This document shows, one piece after another, positions 36,470 to 47,506 of a stretch of 64,000 nucleotides of DNA (position 1 is its first letter; each line of letters starts with the position of its first letter). Source of the stretch: Dioszegia crocea (lineage: Eukaryota; Basidiomycota; Tremellomycetes; Tremellales; Bulleribasidiaceae). The notes below the pieces were generated by a model. The model made no database searches. It was given only the letters and a program-made list of their open reading frames with translations, and had not been told where the DNA came from. The stretch is from the NCBI GenBank assembly GCA_001600615.1, contig BCKK01000003.1, positions 1,660,181 to 1,724,180 on the forward strand. The letters are read 5' to 3'. The position numbers and the translations under genes are program-made.

Positions 36470-37283
36470 ATGGCAGACCTCACACCACCCCCTTCGCAGA
36501 ACAATACTCCTCACCGTCCGGCAGATGCAAAACCTACCGAAGCCCCGCCATCACCCACAACCGCGGAGAACAGCAGTTCATCACGCCCCTCCAACCCTTC
36601 AGGCGACCTCATGCCTGGACTGAACGCGAGTACAAGTAGTGGTCCAGAAGCAGACCCATCGATCGAGATTGGAGAAGGAGAGATGATGGATATCAGCACG
36701 GATGATTCAGAGGAAAGTGAGGATGATGAAGAGGTGGAAGAACGAATGTTGGCAGAGGGCGAAGGTGAAGGCGAGGGTGAGGGTGAGGGCGAAGGAATGA
36801 TGGAGGAGATTGAGGGTGATGAGCCTGAAGAAGCGGGTGAAGTGGCTGTTGAGGCAGGGGCGGGTGAGGAACAGACTGGTGTGCCGGGTGCGGAAGGAGA
36901 GGCCGCGGGCGAAGGGACGAAAGTTGGAGGAGCGAAGAGAAAGGCTAGGGCTCCGGTATGTCATCTTTTTTGCGAAGTGAGAATGTGACTGATCAGTGTA
37001 GAGAGGCACTACGAAGACAAAAGGGAAAGGAAAGGCGCCGATCACGCCTGGAGGAAGTCGGATCACGCGTGGGACAGGAGGAGGCGGAGGAGCCAAAATG
37101 AAGAAGGAGGGGGAGTTGTACGAGACTGAAATCGTCAACAGGTGGAACTATGGTAGGTCCACTTCCCGGTCTGCACGGTCTCCCAGCTACATCGTTTTTT
37201 GATCTCCGATATTTGTAAGGGAGGTAGCTGATGTTTTAGAATTCGGAGACGTCTGTGCTCGAACCTCTTCTCAAAAAGCGTGA
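36470..37283 (+). CDS. Acidic, Glu/Gly-rich hypothetical protein
   Basis: Not recognised. Three exons joined by introns of 46 nt (from 36957) and about 67 nt. MADLTPPPSQNN starts a Ser/Pro/Thr N-terminus followed by a strongly acidic middle (DDSEESEDDEEVEER and a run of alternating Glu and Gly) and a basic segment (GGAKRKARAPRGTTKTKGKG) that could be a nuclear signal. The C-terminal end, KKEGELYETEIVNRWNY then EFGDVCARTSSQKA, is the only ordered-looking part and may carry the conserved function. The frame is also open upstream to 36275, but ATG 36470 fits a leader better. Diverges from PDI with about 250 bp between starts. Confidence 0.65.
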
Positions 37284-37403
37284 TCCTCTCAATCGCTCCT
37301 ACCTGTACTATAGCCCTCTACGCGGCTTTCCCTTGTATAATCATCCCCGTACCATCATGCATAGACGAACGACGACTGCATCTTATGACAAGCCTTACTG
37401 ACC

Positions 37404-38422
37404 CTACTTCCCCAATCCCGGTATCCAGCTATACCAACTTCCCCCTTCCTCAATCTCCGTTCCCGCTTTCGTCTCATCCACCGGTAGCCCATCTGACCTC
37501 TCGCCCATCTTCAATCCCCTGTCTACGTTGACTCCCTCCTTCGACACAGATATAGGCACAGTCTGCGTGACCGTGACCGGTGGTAAGGCAGTAGACAGTC
37601 TCGGCTCCCCATCCTGCAACGCTCTCAATCTCCCCACGTAATCTTGCGCCGTCTGCAATCCGGAAGTAGCCCCACCTAATAGCGTACCCATCGTCAGCGC
37701 CCGTATAAAAAGTGGTCGAGGTAATGTATCTATCCATCAGCCAAAAGTCCCCTCTGCCCAGAGAAAGACGCACATATTAGCCCCACAGCAGCACCCATCA
37801 ACATCCCCGCTACTGCTCCATCTTCCCAATGAACAGGTCCATTCCTCCACCCTTGTCGTCCTCCTACAATCTTCCGCTCCACCCCCTCATCCACTGCCCG
37901 TCCCTTCCCTTTCCTATCAGGGGCAGGTTGAATATTCGTCACTTGTTCCCTGACCCATCCCGCGCCTTCGTCCAAAATGACAAATCCAGCCGTAGCGCCT
38001 CCGAGACCCAAAGCGTACTTTGCCCCCATTTTCGCTGCAGAGAAGAAGACCCGATAATTCCGTGTTTTGGTGTAGAAGTACTATCCATCAGCGAAGGGTC
38101 ACGTCGATTACAAAGGGACACTTACCCATCCTTGGATCGTCGTCGGTGGTCTATGTGCATTCTCAGCCAGAAATCTCAATCGAGCTCGAGATCCACCGCG
38201 GGACATGCCGATGACGAGTCCTACGAAAGCTGCCGAAGCAGGAAGGACGAGGAGATTATGGGGTATAGTAAGGTTGATTCGGCCGGCAGGTTCGGGGGTG
38301 GAGACGTCGGAGGAATTGACAAGAGCGTCGGCGGAAGGCATCTTCAGAGATTGTGGAGAATTTGAGGACGGGGATGAAGGGCCCGAGGGGTTTGAGCCGG
38401 AGAACCAGCCTGAGTTACTCAT
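37404..38422 (-). CDS. Multi-pass membrane protein of unknown function
   Basis: Not recognised. Three exons. After a Ser/Pro-rich N-terminus (MSNSGWFSGSNPSGP) come hydrophobic, glycine-rich segments: NLLVLPASAAFVGLVIGMSRG, KYALGLGGATAGFVILDEGAG, AGMLMGAAVGLIYTLP and RALTMGTLLGGATSG. Conserved-looking connectors are AENAHRPPTTIQGWYFYTKTRNYRVFFSAAKMG. The C-terminal tail ends SWYSWIPGLGK. The glycine-rich helices (GxxxG spacing) remind me of mitochondrial inner-membrane Tim17/22/23-like proteins, but that is only an impression. The second intron (donor GTGCGT) joins LIY to TLPRP. Diverges from CCT5 with 178 bp between the starts. Confidence 0.7.
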
Positions 38423-38600
38423 TGTATTGATGATATATGGGTATGGAAGAGGTATATTGAGGTCAAAAGATGCAAGAGAGTGAGGTGGAGGGGTTACGTA
38501 AATCTGGTTCCGTGAAGAAAGTTCGGCGCGCGTCTCAGCTCGAGCCGTTCAACTTCTGCGACATTCTATACCTTACCCCTACCATCTACAGCCAACAACA

Positions 38601-41530
38601 ATGTCAGTAGGGCAGATAGATCCAGGATCTGCAGTGTATGCGCAGGATGAGGTAAGCTCAGTCCATGGCCCCGAAGTTTGAGGACCGGAAGGAAGAGCTG
38701 ACGCCAAATCCAGAATGGACGACCCTTCATCATTGTCCGGTAAGCTCTCCGACCCGATATAGATATTGTCAAGCTTACATCCTCAGGGAGCAAGGCAAGA
38801 AGGTCCGGACACATGGTCTGGAAGCTATCAGAGTGAGCTAGCCGATCACCATGGGTGCCAATATAAGCTGACGAACAGAGCCATATCTTAGCGGCCCGTG
38901 CAGGTATGTCCTTTCGCACTAACCAGCTTTCTTCTCCAGCTTCGATACGAGTGAAGCTGTATACTGATGGAGCAGTCACAAACATCATCAAAACATCTCT
39001 CGGACCTAGAGGTAAGTTAGAATGTCCAGTTCAGATCTTTAGCAGGACCATCAGCTGACCCAATTTTGGCCTGGACAAAATCCTCATTTCGCCTGATGGA
39101 GATATCACCGTGACGAATGATGGAGCGACGATTTTGGGTCAAATGGAGGTGGAGCATCAGATTGCAAAGTTGCTCGTGGAGGTTTCAAAGAGTCAGGATG
39201 ATGAGATTGGGGATGGGACCACTGGGGTTGTTGGTGAGTTTGGTTTGGGTCTTCACCTGGGGTTAGGGGTGTAGAGCATGTTGCGAGGGAGAAGGACGTC
39301 CGGACTGAACTGGCTTTGGGGTGGCCTTGGAGTAAAAAAATTATGCGCAATTGTCATCGTGAGAATCTGTGCTAATTCGTCCAGTCCTTGCTGGCGCCTT
39401 ATTATCTTCCGCCTTGACACTGCTCGACCGGGGTATTCACCCTATTCGGATAGCGGACGGGTATGAGAAGGCTTGCGAGGTTGCGATCCAGGAGTTGGAC
39501 CGAGTTGCGGACAGGGTGAGCTGATTCTTGGTGCACACTGGTCAAGAGGAAATAACTCATGCTCCAGATTGAATTCTCCAAAGATGACCTGAGCAATCTG
39601 ATGAAGACTGCCAAAACTTCACTCGGATCAAAGATGTAAGCTCCCCCTTCCTCATCACCGGAGACCCAGCTGACACACTTTAGCGTCTCGATAGCGCACG
39701 ACAAATTCGCCCAAATAGCAGTCGACGCCGTCCTATCCGTAGCCGACCTAGCCCGAAAAGACGTCTCTTTCGACCTGATCAAAGTGGATGGTAAAGTCGG
39801 TGGAGCACTGGAAGACACTTCACTCGTGAAAGGTGTGGTGGTCGACAAGGATATGTCACACCCTCAAATGCCAACAACGGTTCGAGATGCCAAAATTGCG
39901 ATTTTGACTTGCCCGTTCGAGCCCCCTAGGCCTAAGACGAAACATAAGCTTGATATTGAGAGTGTGGAGGAGTATAAGAAATTGAGAGAGTATGAGAAGG
40001 AGAAATTCTTGGATATGATCAAGAAGTGAGTTTGGGTCTGGTTTGGTTGTTGGCTTGTAGGGTCGGGTGGAGTCTGGATCTGGGTCGGTGGGAGGTTGGT
40101 GTGGAGTTAGGACCAATTTGGGAGTAGGGGGAAGAAACAGTCGGGGTGAAGTGTGCGTGAAGATGAGAATCAAGAAGGCGACTCCGGACGGGAGAGGAAC
40201 CCAATCAGGGGACGATGTCAATGCAGGGACTCGTGCTGATTAAACAGGGTGAAGGATACCGGTGCGAACCTAGTCATCTGTCAATGGGGCTTTGACGACG
40301 AGGCGAATCATCTGTTGATGCAGAATGACCTCCCTGCGGTCCGATGGGTCGGTGGACCGGAAATCGAGGTCAGTCTTCATCCCATCTTTCCCTTCTTCCC
40401 TTCTCACAGCTTTCTACCTTCTCGACCGAGATGACCGCTGCTCCCCTCCTCCACTTATCATTCAATACCCAGCCGGGCTGGTGTTATACCTCCTACCTGT
40501 CCCGATTGGCGAAAGCTGACAATCGCAGCTCATTGCTATCGCCACCAACGGCCGTATCGTACCCCGATTCGAAGACCTCAGCGCGGAGAAGTTGGGCAAA
40601 GCCGGTCTAGTCAGAGAGATGACATTCGGAACGACGAGGGATAAGATGTTGGTCATTGAGGAGTGTGCAAACACTAGGGCTGTCACAATCTTCGTTAGGG
40701 GTAGTAACAAGATGGTAAGTGACCACTACTTCAACCTCGCCCCTCTTCCGTCTTGGACTCAGGCAGCCCTCTTAACATGATCTATTGACAGGAGATGAAG
40801 CGAAGTGATAGCTGACCCTGCAGATCATTGACGAGGCCAAGCGAGCACTACATGATGCCCTTTGCGTAGTCAGGAATCTCGTCACTGATAACCGAGTGGT
40901 CTATGGAGGTGGAGCTGCGGAGATTTGTGCGAGTATTGCAGTTGCCAAGAAGGCCGATGCGGTATGTTCCTTCTTTACTATTGGATCCTGCTATTCTCAT
41001 CCCTCGTCCCTGTTTCCATCTACCCATATTCCCTCGCCCCGCTTCTTTCCTGCCTCAGCCAAATCTGCAATCTCTGCCCTTCCGCGCCAACGCTAACTCC
41101 TCAGATCCCAACTATCGAGCAATACGCCATGCGCGCCTTTGCCACCGCGCTCGATGCCATCCCTCTCGCCCTGGCTGAAAACTCCGGTTTGAGCCCTATT
41201 GATACATTGGCGGATGTGAAGAGTCGGCAAGTGACGGAGGGGAACCCCAGGCTGGGTATAGATTGTTTGGGCAAGGGCGAGAATGGTCAGTCTGCACATG
41301 GTTGACAGGCCATCAACGGGCCAAGATGAGAAGTATGAAGCTGATTTCTGCAGACATGAAGACTCAACATGTTTACGACCCGCTTATTTCCAAGAGGCAG
41401 CAGTTCTTGTTGGCTACTCAGGTCGTCAGGATGATTCTGAGAGTGGACGATGTTATCGGTGAGTCTTTCAAAGGCGTCGAAGAGGGTTCTGGCTGATGGT
41501 CTAGACGCTTCTGCTTTCCAGGGTGAATAG
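38601..41530 (+). CDS. CCT5: Cytosolic chaperonin TRiC/CCT subunit epsilon
   Basis: ATP-dependent folding of actin, tubulin and other proteins in the cytosol as part of the eight-subunit CCT ring. At least a dozen exons; those at the 5' end are tiny (26, 46 and 25 nt: [32 protein letters not shown]). Signatures are [79 protein letters not shown], and AALDDALCVV-type [21 protein letters not shown]. The C-terminus is [17 protein letters not shown]. The epsilon assignment follows GRPFII and the apical-domain sequence. The intron before GLDKIL (39012-39068) seems to end in TG rather than AG; no AG keeps the frame, so it is either a non-canonical intron or a sequence error. Confidence 0.95.
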
Positions 41531-41665
41531 ATAGCCAGGTATCACGGTATCTAGAGGCAAAATGTAGAACAGTGCACATACCCTGCGACTTCATCACGGC
41601 GATGACAAACACTAATCACTCCTTGCTATAATGCTAAATCTACCTCGTCCCGCAGCATACTACGT

Positions 41666-43286
41666 TCACATCTCACATCCAGTAAATGTCATGTGCCTCG
41701 TCGACCGCATCTCAACCCAAGCTTGAACATCGAGATTCAAGCTATCAAGATTAATCTGCGCCTGCTTCAAAGCAGCGTATGGAGATCTGTTTCACATCAG
41801 TACTGAGCCCATGTCGCGCTGTATAAAGACTCACGATTTCAAGGCCCTCACGCGATCATTGAACCGGGTCATATCATCCGTCGTCCGCAGATCGGGATGT
41901 GTGAGCTTATACACGCAGTCCCGCGAGCCGATGTGACACAGATACGTCGCGATGTCGCCGAGCGCTCCATCTCCGCGTCCGCCAGCATCGACGCTATTCG
42001 CGATATCGCCGCGCGCCCAAGTAGGGATACCGTCCGGGTCGTACGCCAAGGTGATACTTTGAAGATTCGGCATACCGTACAGCGGGCAGAATTGTGCAAA
42101 CTGATAATCGTCATCGAAAGGTTCGGAAAGGATGAGATGTTCGAGTGTGGGGAAAACGTAGTCAATGAAGACTAGAGCGGTTTGGACATCACCGAATACC
42201 GATAGGACATTGAGGGGTATCGACAATTCCCGCAGACCCGTCCCTGCACATCGGCAGAGCAAGTAGATGAATTCGAGGAAGAGCTGATATGGGCATGAGC
42301 CGAAGACAGGAATGGAAAACCGCCTCAAGGGTGCGCAGTTGATCAAAGCGCGATTCGAGAGGAAGTTGAGCGTCTCTTGAACGTCAACAAGCATATCGAG
42401 GTGGATCATTGACGAATCGTGATCGATGCTGACGATCCGAGGATCCAGGGATGGGTTGTGATACAGCCATGCCTGCCACTTTTCGACCTCCTCACCCAAC
42501 TCCCTGTCCCCGTCTAGGTCCATACTCCATTCATACTCGGTATCCCTCGCGTTCGTGATGAACCGGACCGCCAGGGTATGGTGGACTGTCATCTCGGCGC
42601 GTTCGGGATCAGGGGGTAGGACAGGAGATCCGGATTGGGGAAAGGGGTCGCCTAGGATATTGAAAGTGACGCGAGTCTCGAGGTGAACGGTGATGTTACT
42701 ATCACTATCGATGAGCACGATGTATGCGTCATCGGCTGGATTGGCGGGATACGTATGTATGACTTTTGAGAGGTTTGGGAATACCTCTCGCCAGGAGCGT
42801 ACTCGGGTGAGGAGTGTACCAGGATCGAAGCGTACCGGATCAGGTAGTAGATAGCGAGGATCGTCGGGTTGATGATCGTGTATGATGTATGGGTAGGGAG
42901 GATGGAACGGGGTAGGAGGGTTCAACCTGAGGCATCGCACAGCGTCGCAGCATATGGATCGTCTTTCCTGCGCCCGTCAGACAATGCTCGCTAGTCCGGA
43001 CCAGTCACGCTTCACTCACATCCGATCGGCTCATCCGGGCCAGCTGCGACTCCTTGACCTCCCAATAGATCACACACGCTACGCTGGCAGTGATGGCTCT
43101 CTCCAACCTCAGCAGTGTTGCCAATTCGTTCGGCTCGAGTAAGGTGAGGATATGGTGGCGTATCTCGAGGGTGCTGTATACTTCACGAGCAGCAGACGGG
43201 CGGACTGAGTGATGGGTCCGTCCTCTGGGCTCACAGATTCGTGAATAGTCTGCGCCGTCGCTGTCATTGTGTGCGGGTCGAGACAT
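41666..43286 (-). CDS. F-box-like protein, tandem paralog A
   Basis: First of four related genes. Three exons: exon 1 (43286-43020) codes an F-box-like helix set, STLEIRHHILTLLEPNELATLLRLERA and ITASVACVIYWEV; exon 2 (from GERRSICCDAVRC-like ERRSICCDAVRCLRLNPPTP) codes the long C-terminal region with WREVFPNLSKVIHTYP, DDAYIVLIDSDS, and HIGSRDCVYKLTHPDL; exon 3 adds SSPYAALKQAQINLDSLNLD to the stop. The long part has leucine-rich repeat-like spacing (PTLEHLILSEP, MPNLQSITLAY). F-box proteins bring substrates to SCF ubiquitin ligases, but the match is distant. The start at 43286 was chosen to align with the paralogs; an ATG at 43373 is in frame upstream. About 500 aa. Confidence 0.75.
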
Positions 43287-43558
43287 CGTGATCTTAGTAC
43301 TCAAGGCAGGGAGAAATGTATCCCGTCTGCGATATGCGGGATGTGCTGGGACTTCCCTGCAATCGAGCTGCAATACAGCAACAGGAGATTCGAGTAACGT
43401 AATCTGAGGAATGAGGTGTCAGACTGATCACTGTCCTCAGCCTGACACAAATCTGGAGCCGGTCTAAGACTGTCTGCTTCATCCAAGATCTTGAACTACC
43501 AACATGCGCCGCGGAGATATTGCGGGTCCTTGCCAATTTGTAATTGGGGACACACATA

Positions 43559-45134
43559 TTACGAACTAGCCAAAAGTTGTCCACCCCCGTTTGTCTTCGT
43601 AGTGGATGTAGCTTGCCAGCTATGCAAAGCTTCCAGCGCTCGACCCATGCGATCCATTCTTTCCTGCGCCACACCCACCGTGGGCTCGATCTCCGCTCTG
43701 CACTGGTCAATGGTCGGAACGCGCTGCAATCGAGATTACAACTAGGAACTCACAATCTTAGCTCCTTGACCCTCAAATTGAATCTCTCCTTGGACGCAGT
43801 ACTCTTCAGCTTGGAGTGGCGTAGCCGGTATGTACAGGTTTGAGCGCCCAACCGGCATATCAACCTAGCCATGTCGTCGAGCGAGCGGTAATTGGGACCG
43901 GTGGCATGGCAATCTTGTAAGGTTAGCGACCTCAGCCTGGGGAAGCCTGACAAGGGGATCGAGTTCGAAACGTTGATCTCGTCGGGGATATCACCTAGGA
44001 TGGTGAGGTGCTCGAGGTGCGGGAATATGACACTGAGGATTGCGACGGCAGCCTGCAGCTCGTGTTCGAAGGTGCAGAGGTAGAGGATGTGGACGGTCAA
44101 TGTCCGTAGACTCGGACCGACGGTGGGAGCGAGGACCACTAAGGTCTTTAGGAAGTGGTCGAGTGAGAGGATTTCGATGATGGGTAGGAAGAGGTCCGTC
44201 AAAGGCTCGCAAGCGTTTGTGAAACGGCTGGTAATGAAATCCAGTGATTCGCCAATGTGGAGCTGGAGACCGTGGAGAGGTGAAAAGTGATTATCGATAC
44301 TCGTCACCCGCCTGTCAAGTCCCTCATTGATGAACAGCCATTGTTTCCAGGCTGGGATATCGGTGAACCTATCAGGGTTTTGGGGATTAGATCGAGCAGC
44401 CAGGCGAATTGCGATTGTGTGACGAACGATCATGTCGTCGAAGATGGGAATGGGAGGAAGTGAGGGAGGAGTGATGGCGGGAGAAGGGGTATCGTACACG
44501 TTGATTTCCACCCGGGATTCGAGATCGACGTGAACTTTGCCGTCTCGATCAATGCGGATGTTATAGGCATCGTCGGTTCTGTTTGTGGGGTAGGAATAGA
44601 GGATGGTGGTGAGGTTGGGGAACTTTTTCCGCCAAGTGATGATGTTGTCACGGATGGTTTCGGGATTGAATTGGATGGGATTAGATTCGGGCTTAGGCTG
44701 CGTATAGTGGATTGATGAGGGGGGATTTCGGTCGAGGATTTTGACCGCGTCACAGTAAGTCGCGCGTCTAGGCTAAATCCCCATCAGCGTGTCTCTAGAA
44801 TTTGGCCATACCCGCCCTTCAATCGTCTAGCCGTCCGAGAGAAATGTAAGGGTTGAGGAAAACTTACATTCGCTCGACTCATTCGACCCATCTGCGAGAC
44901 TGTGACCTCTCTGTATAGTATACCAGCTACACTGGCTGTGATCGCTTTTTCCAACCTGAGCATCTTCGCCAGGTCGGCGCTGTCCAGCAGGGAGAGGACG
45001 ATCTGGCGGACATCCAGCGTGTCGTAAAACCTTCGCGCGGCAGTGGCATTTGCGTTGGCGACGGATGTAGAATTTGTGAGGGGTGAAGATGTCTGCTGAG
45101 CAGCTCGCGATGGTCGGGATCGTAAGGTCGGCAT
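43559..45134 (-). CDS. F-box-like protein, tandem paralog B
   Basis: Three exons. MPTLRSRPSRAAQQTSS starts a short basic, Ser/Thr-rich N-terminus, followed by ARRFYDTLDVRQIVLSLLD and LAKMLRLEKAITASVAGILY, the F-box-like region. Exon 2 begins PRRATYCDAVKILDRNPP and contains WRKKFPNLTTILYSYP, DDAYNIRIDRDGKV, VTSIDNHFSPLHG, LSGFPRLRSLTLQDC and RLGAQTCTYRLRH. The C-terminal exon, spliced at ELRLAEIEPTVGVAQERM, ends TNGGGQLLASS. An alternative 139-codon frame covers the same third exon, but only the spliced frame gives a helix that resembles its paralogs. Nearest to paralog C in sequence and sharing a promoter block with it. Confidence 0.78.
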
Positions 45135-45213
45135 AGTGGTGACTTTAACCGGTTGAGAAGAGATGTCATGAGCAGAGTGATCGCCAGCTGATGCTTCCAA
45201 GCGGCGACGCGTG

Positions 45214-45239
45214 ATGCCGTAACGAGGAATGCGGTGCTG
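45214..45239 (-). promoter_or_regulatory. Conserved promoter block of paralog B
   Basis: A 26-bp block 80 bp upstream of the paralog B start matches 24 of 26 bp with a block 85 bp upstream of the paralog C start (47178-47203). The plus-strand core is GAGGAATGYGGTGCTG. Shared leader or promoter sequence of the duplicated unit. Confidence 0.6.
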
Positions 45240-45481
45240 CGGATGTTACCCAGTGATCTGAGTGGGATGAGATAGGTGGTGACGCACAATTCTGAGCGCG
45301 AAGGGGGAGAGACTGGAAGTAGGGACTGCTCGACCTTCTCCAATTCACAGGGCACCGCTCATAATGAAGAAAAAAAAATAGACACAAACTCGCTAACTTA
45401 CATACATACTTAATGTACACATGCTACAACTCGGTAACCCTCGTTCCTTGTTTGAATGCAAGCAGAAATCTGCCAGCCCGG

Positions 45482-47093
45482 CTACTCAACCAGTTCACCC
45501 ACTAGAGCGGTGGTTTCCACCTTTTGCGCAAGCGGTCCGAACATCAGCGCCCAGATCCGGACACACTCGGGGTCCTGATCGTCGAACAATTTCTCGATCG
45601 CTGCGAGAACTTCGGGCATGCTGGCTAGACGGGCTTTCAGCATCTCGTCGGAGATTGCGTCTGCAGTACTGATCACGTCAGTTCCCTTCTCTAAGTAGTA
45701 CTGGAGTATCGGAGAACTCACGCCCTCAATTCTTTAACTCGCTTGTCAAACTTTTCCCTCAGCGGATTGTTTGTCAACTCTGGATGAGAGAGTCTGTAGG
45801 TACAATTCCGAGACCCCAGGCGACAGATGTACCGCGCAACGATCTCGGGAGTACGGTACTTCATCCCGTCCGGTCCGTCCGTCTTACCGCACTCCAGGGT
45901 GAGGAGCCGTAACTTCGCCATACCCGATAAAGGCAGCGACCGCGGCATGTCGACGCTGTCGGGGAGTGAGCCGGTGATGGTGAGAAGCTCGAGGGAGGGG
46001 AGGGCGCGGTCGAAAAGGCTGAGAGCGATCTGCATCTCACTCTCGTATGTACAGAGGTAACGCGCGTGTATGGTGACAGTGTGAATGCTGGACCAGCTCA
46101 AAGGGTCAAGCAGGAGGATGGTTTTGTGGAAGAGGTCGAGCGGACAGGTACCCGCGAGGGGTATGAGAAGTTGCGTTATGGATTCGCACTCATCCGATAC
46201 GCGATCACAGACGAACTGAGCCATTTCGAAGAGGTTGAATGGCATGCGGAATATCGCCGAATGATCGATACTCGTCACCCGCCGGTCCAGCGCCGGGTTG
46301 CCATATAACCACTCCTTCCACAAACGATTTCGTTCGTCCTCTGAACCATAGACGGGTAGTCTCATGTCTGAGACCATACGAATGGCAATAGTGTGGTGGA
46401 TATCCATACCCTCGACTACCGGAGTGGGAGGAAGTGCGGGACAGCCGGGATGAGGGGGAGGAAGACCGTAGGCGTTGAGAAGAACCCGACTCTCGAGCTC
46501 AATTGCTAGCTTGCCGTCGCTAGCAATCGTGAAGCTATAGGAGTCATCATCCTCATTGGTAGGATATCGGTAGTGTACGGTGGAGAGGTTTGGGTATTTC
46601 TTGCGCCAAGTGGCGAGATTGGCGAGAAGGGTTACGGGATCGAAGGGGGTAATTTTGGGGTAGGAGTTGAGACGATATTCGTCGGGAGGATTGACCGCCG
46701 GGCGGGGGCTACGGTCGAGGACCCTGACAGCATTGCAGTAGGTCGCTCGTCTAGGCTATGGATTGTCAGCTAGAGCACCCGGCGCATCGCACTAATCCAA
46801 GGTTCGGTCTTGGAGATGAGACTCACATTCCCTCGGCTCATTCGAGACATCTGCTGAAGATTCACTTCTTTGTACAGTATCCCAGCTATACTAGCGGTGA
46901 TTGCCTTCTCCAACCTTAGCATCCTTGCTAAATCAGAGAAATCAAGCAAGGAGAGTACGATCTGGCGAACATCGTGCGTATCGTAGAATCTTCTGGCGGA
47001 AGTGGGGACATAGTCGGCGCTTTCTGAGGGATCGGTTCGCTTTATTGACCCCTTTGAGGTAGCCTTGGAAGGCCTACTACGTAGTGTGGGCAT
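45482..47093 (-). CDS. F-box-like protein, tandem paralog C
   Basis: Three exons. It starts MPTLRSRPSKATSKGS, nearly identical to paralog B, then ARRFYDTHDVRQIVLSLLD and LARMLRLEKAITASIAGILY. Exon 2 begins PRRATYCNAVRVLDRSP and contains WRKKYPNLSTVHYRYP, EDDDSYSFTIASDGK, VTSIDHSAIFRMPFN and LPSLELLTITGSLPD. Exon 3 adds TADAISDEMLKARLASMP and ends VGELVE. The exon-intron layout is the same as in A and B: F-box-like exon, long exon, short helical exon. An in-frame ATG exists upstream at 47237, but the start at 47093 aligns with paralog B. Confidence 0.78.
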
Positions 47094-47177
47094 TGTGCTG
47101 GGTCTGCTATGTATACATGCGAGGTGGGTGAATTGAATGGAGGCCAAAGAGACACCCCGATGAGGCACAGACGCGCC

Positions 47178-47203
47178 ATGCCGTAATGAGGAATGTGGTG
47201 CTG
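47178..47203 (-). promoter_or_regulatory. Conserved promoter block of paralog C
   Basis: Partner of the 26-bp block at 45214-45239; see there. The homologous stretch lies within an upstream region that is otherwise not similar. Confidence 0.6.
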
Positions 47204-47506
47204 GCCAGAGAAGATCGCCTGATTGTCCCCTCGCCATACATCGGGACAGAGCCCTGTGACATACGGGAATACTCAGATAGCTACCATAGCAGCTGAAAGA
47301 CTACGAACGTCTGATACCGCTTTTCGGAGCTCTGCGAAATGCGCCTGTTCCCCCCACACCCTGACTTGATACTAGGACAGGCCCCTGTCCTGCCGCCTAC
47401 CGCCAAGCCCGCAATCAACACCGAATCGAAGCCTCTGGAGGCACCAGTATGATAGGACATACGGATCTGTCTATGTCAACTGAGCTCCAGAAACCTAGCG
47501 GCAGAC

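Noticed and set aside
36755..36800. GAGGGTGAG-type repeat as a possible minisatellite
   Set aside because: It is coding sequence for a Glu/Gly run in the acidic protein; low-complexity coding is enough to explain it.
43294..43710. 139-codon minus frame downstream of paralog B
   Set aside because: Out of the family frame; the spliced third exon of paralog B explains the conserved part.
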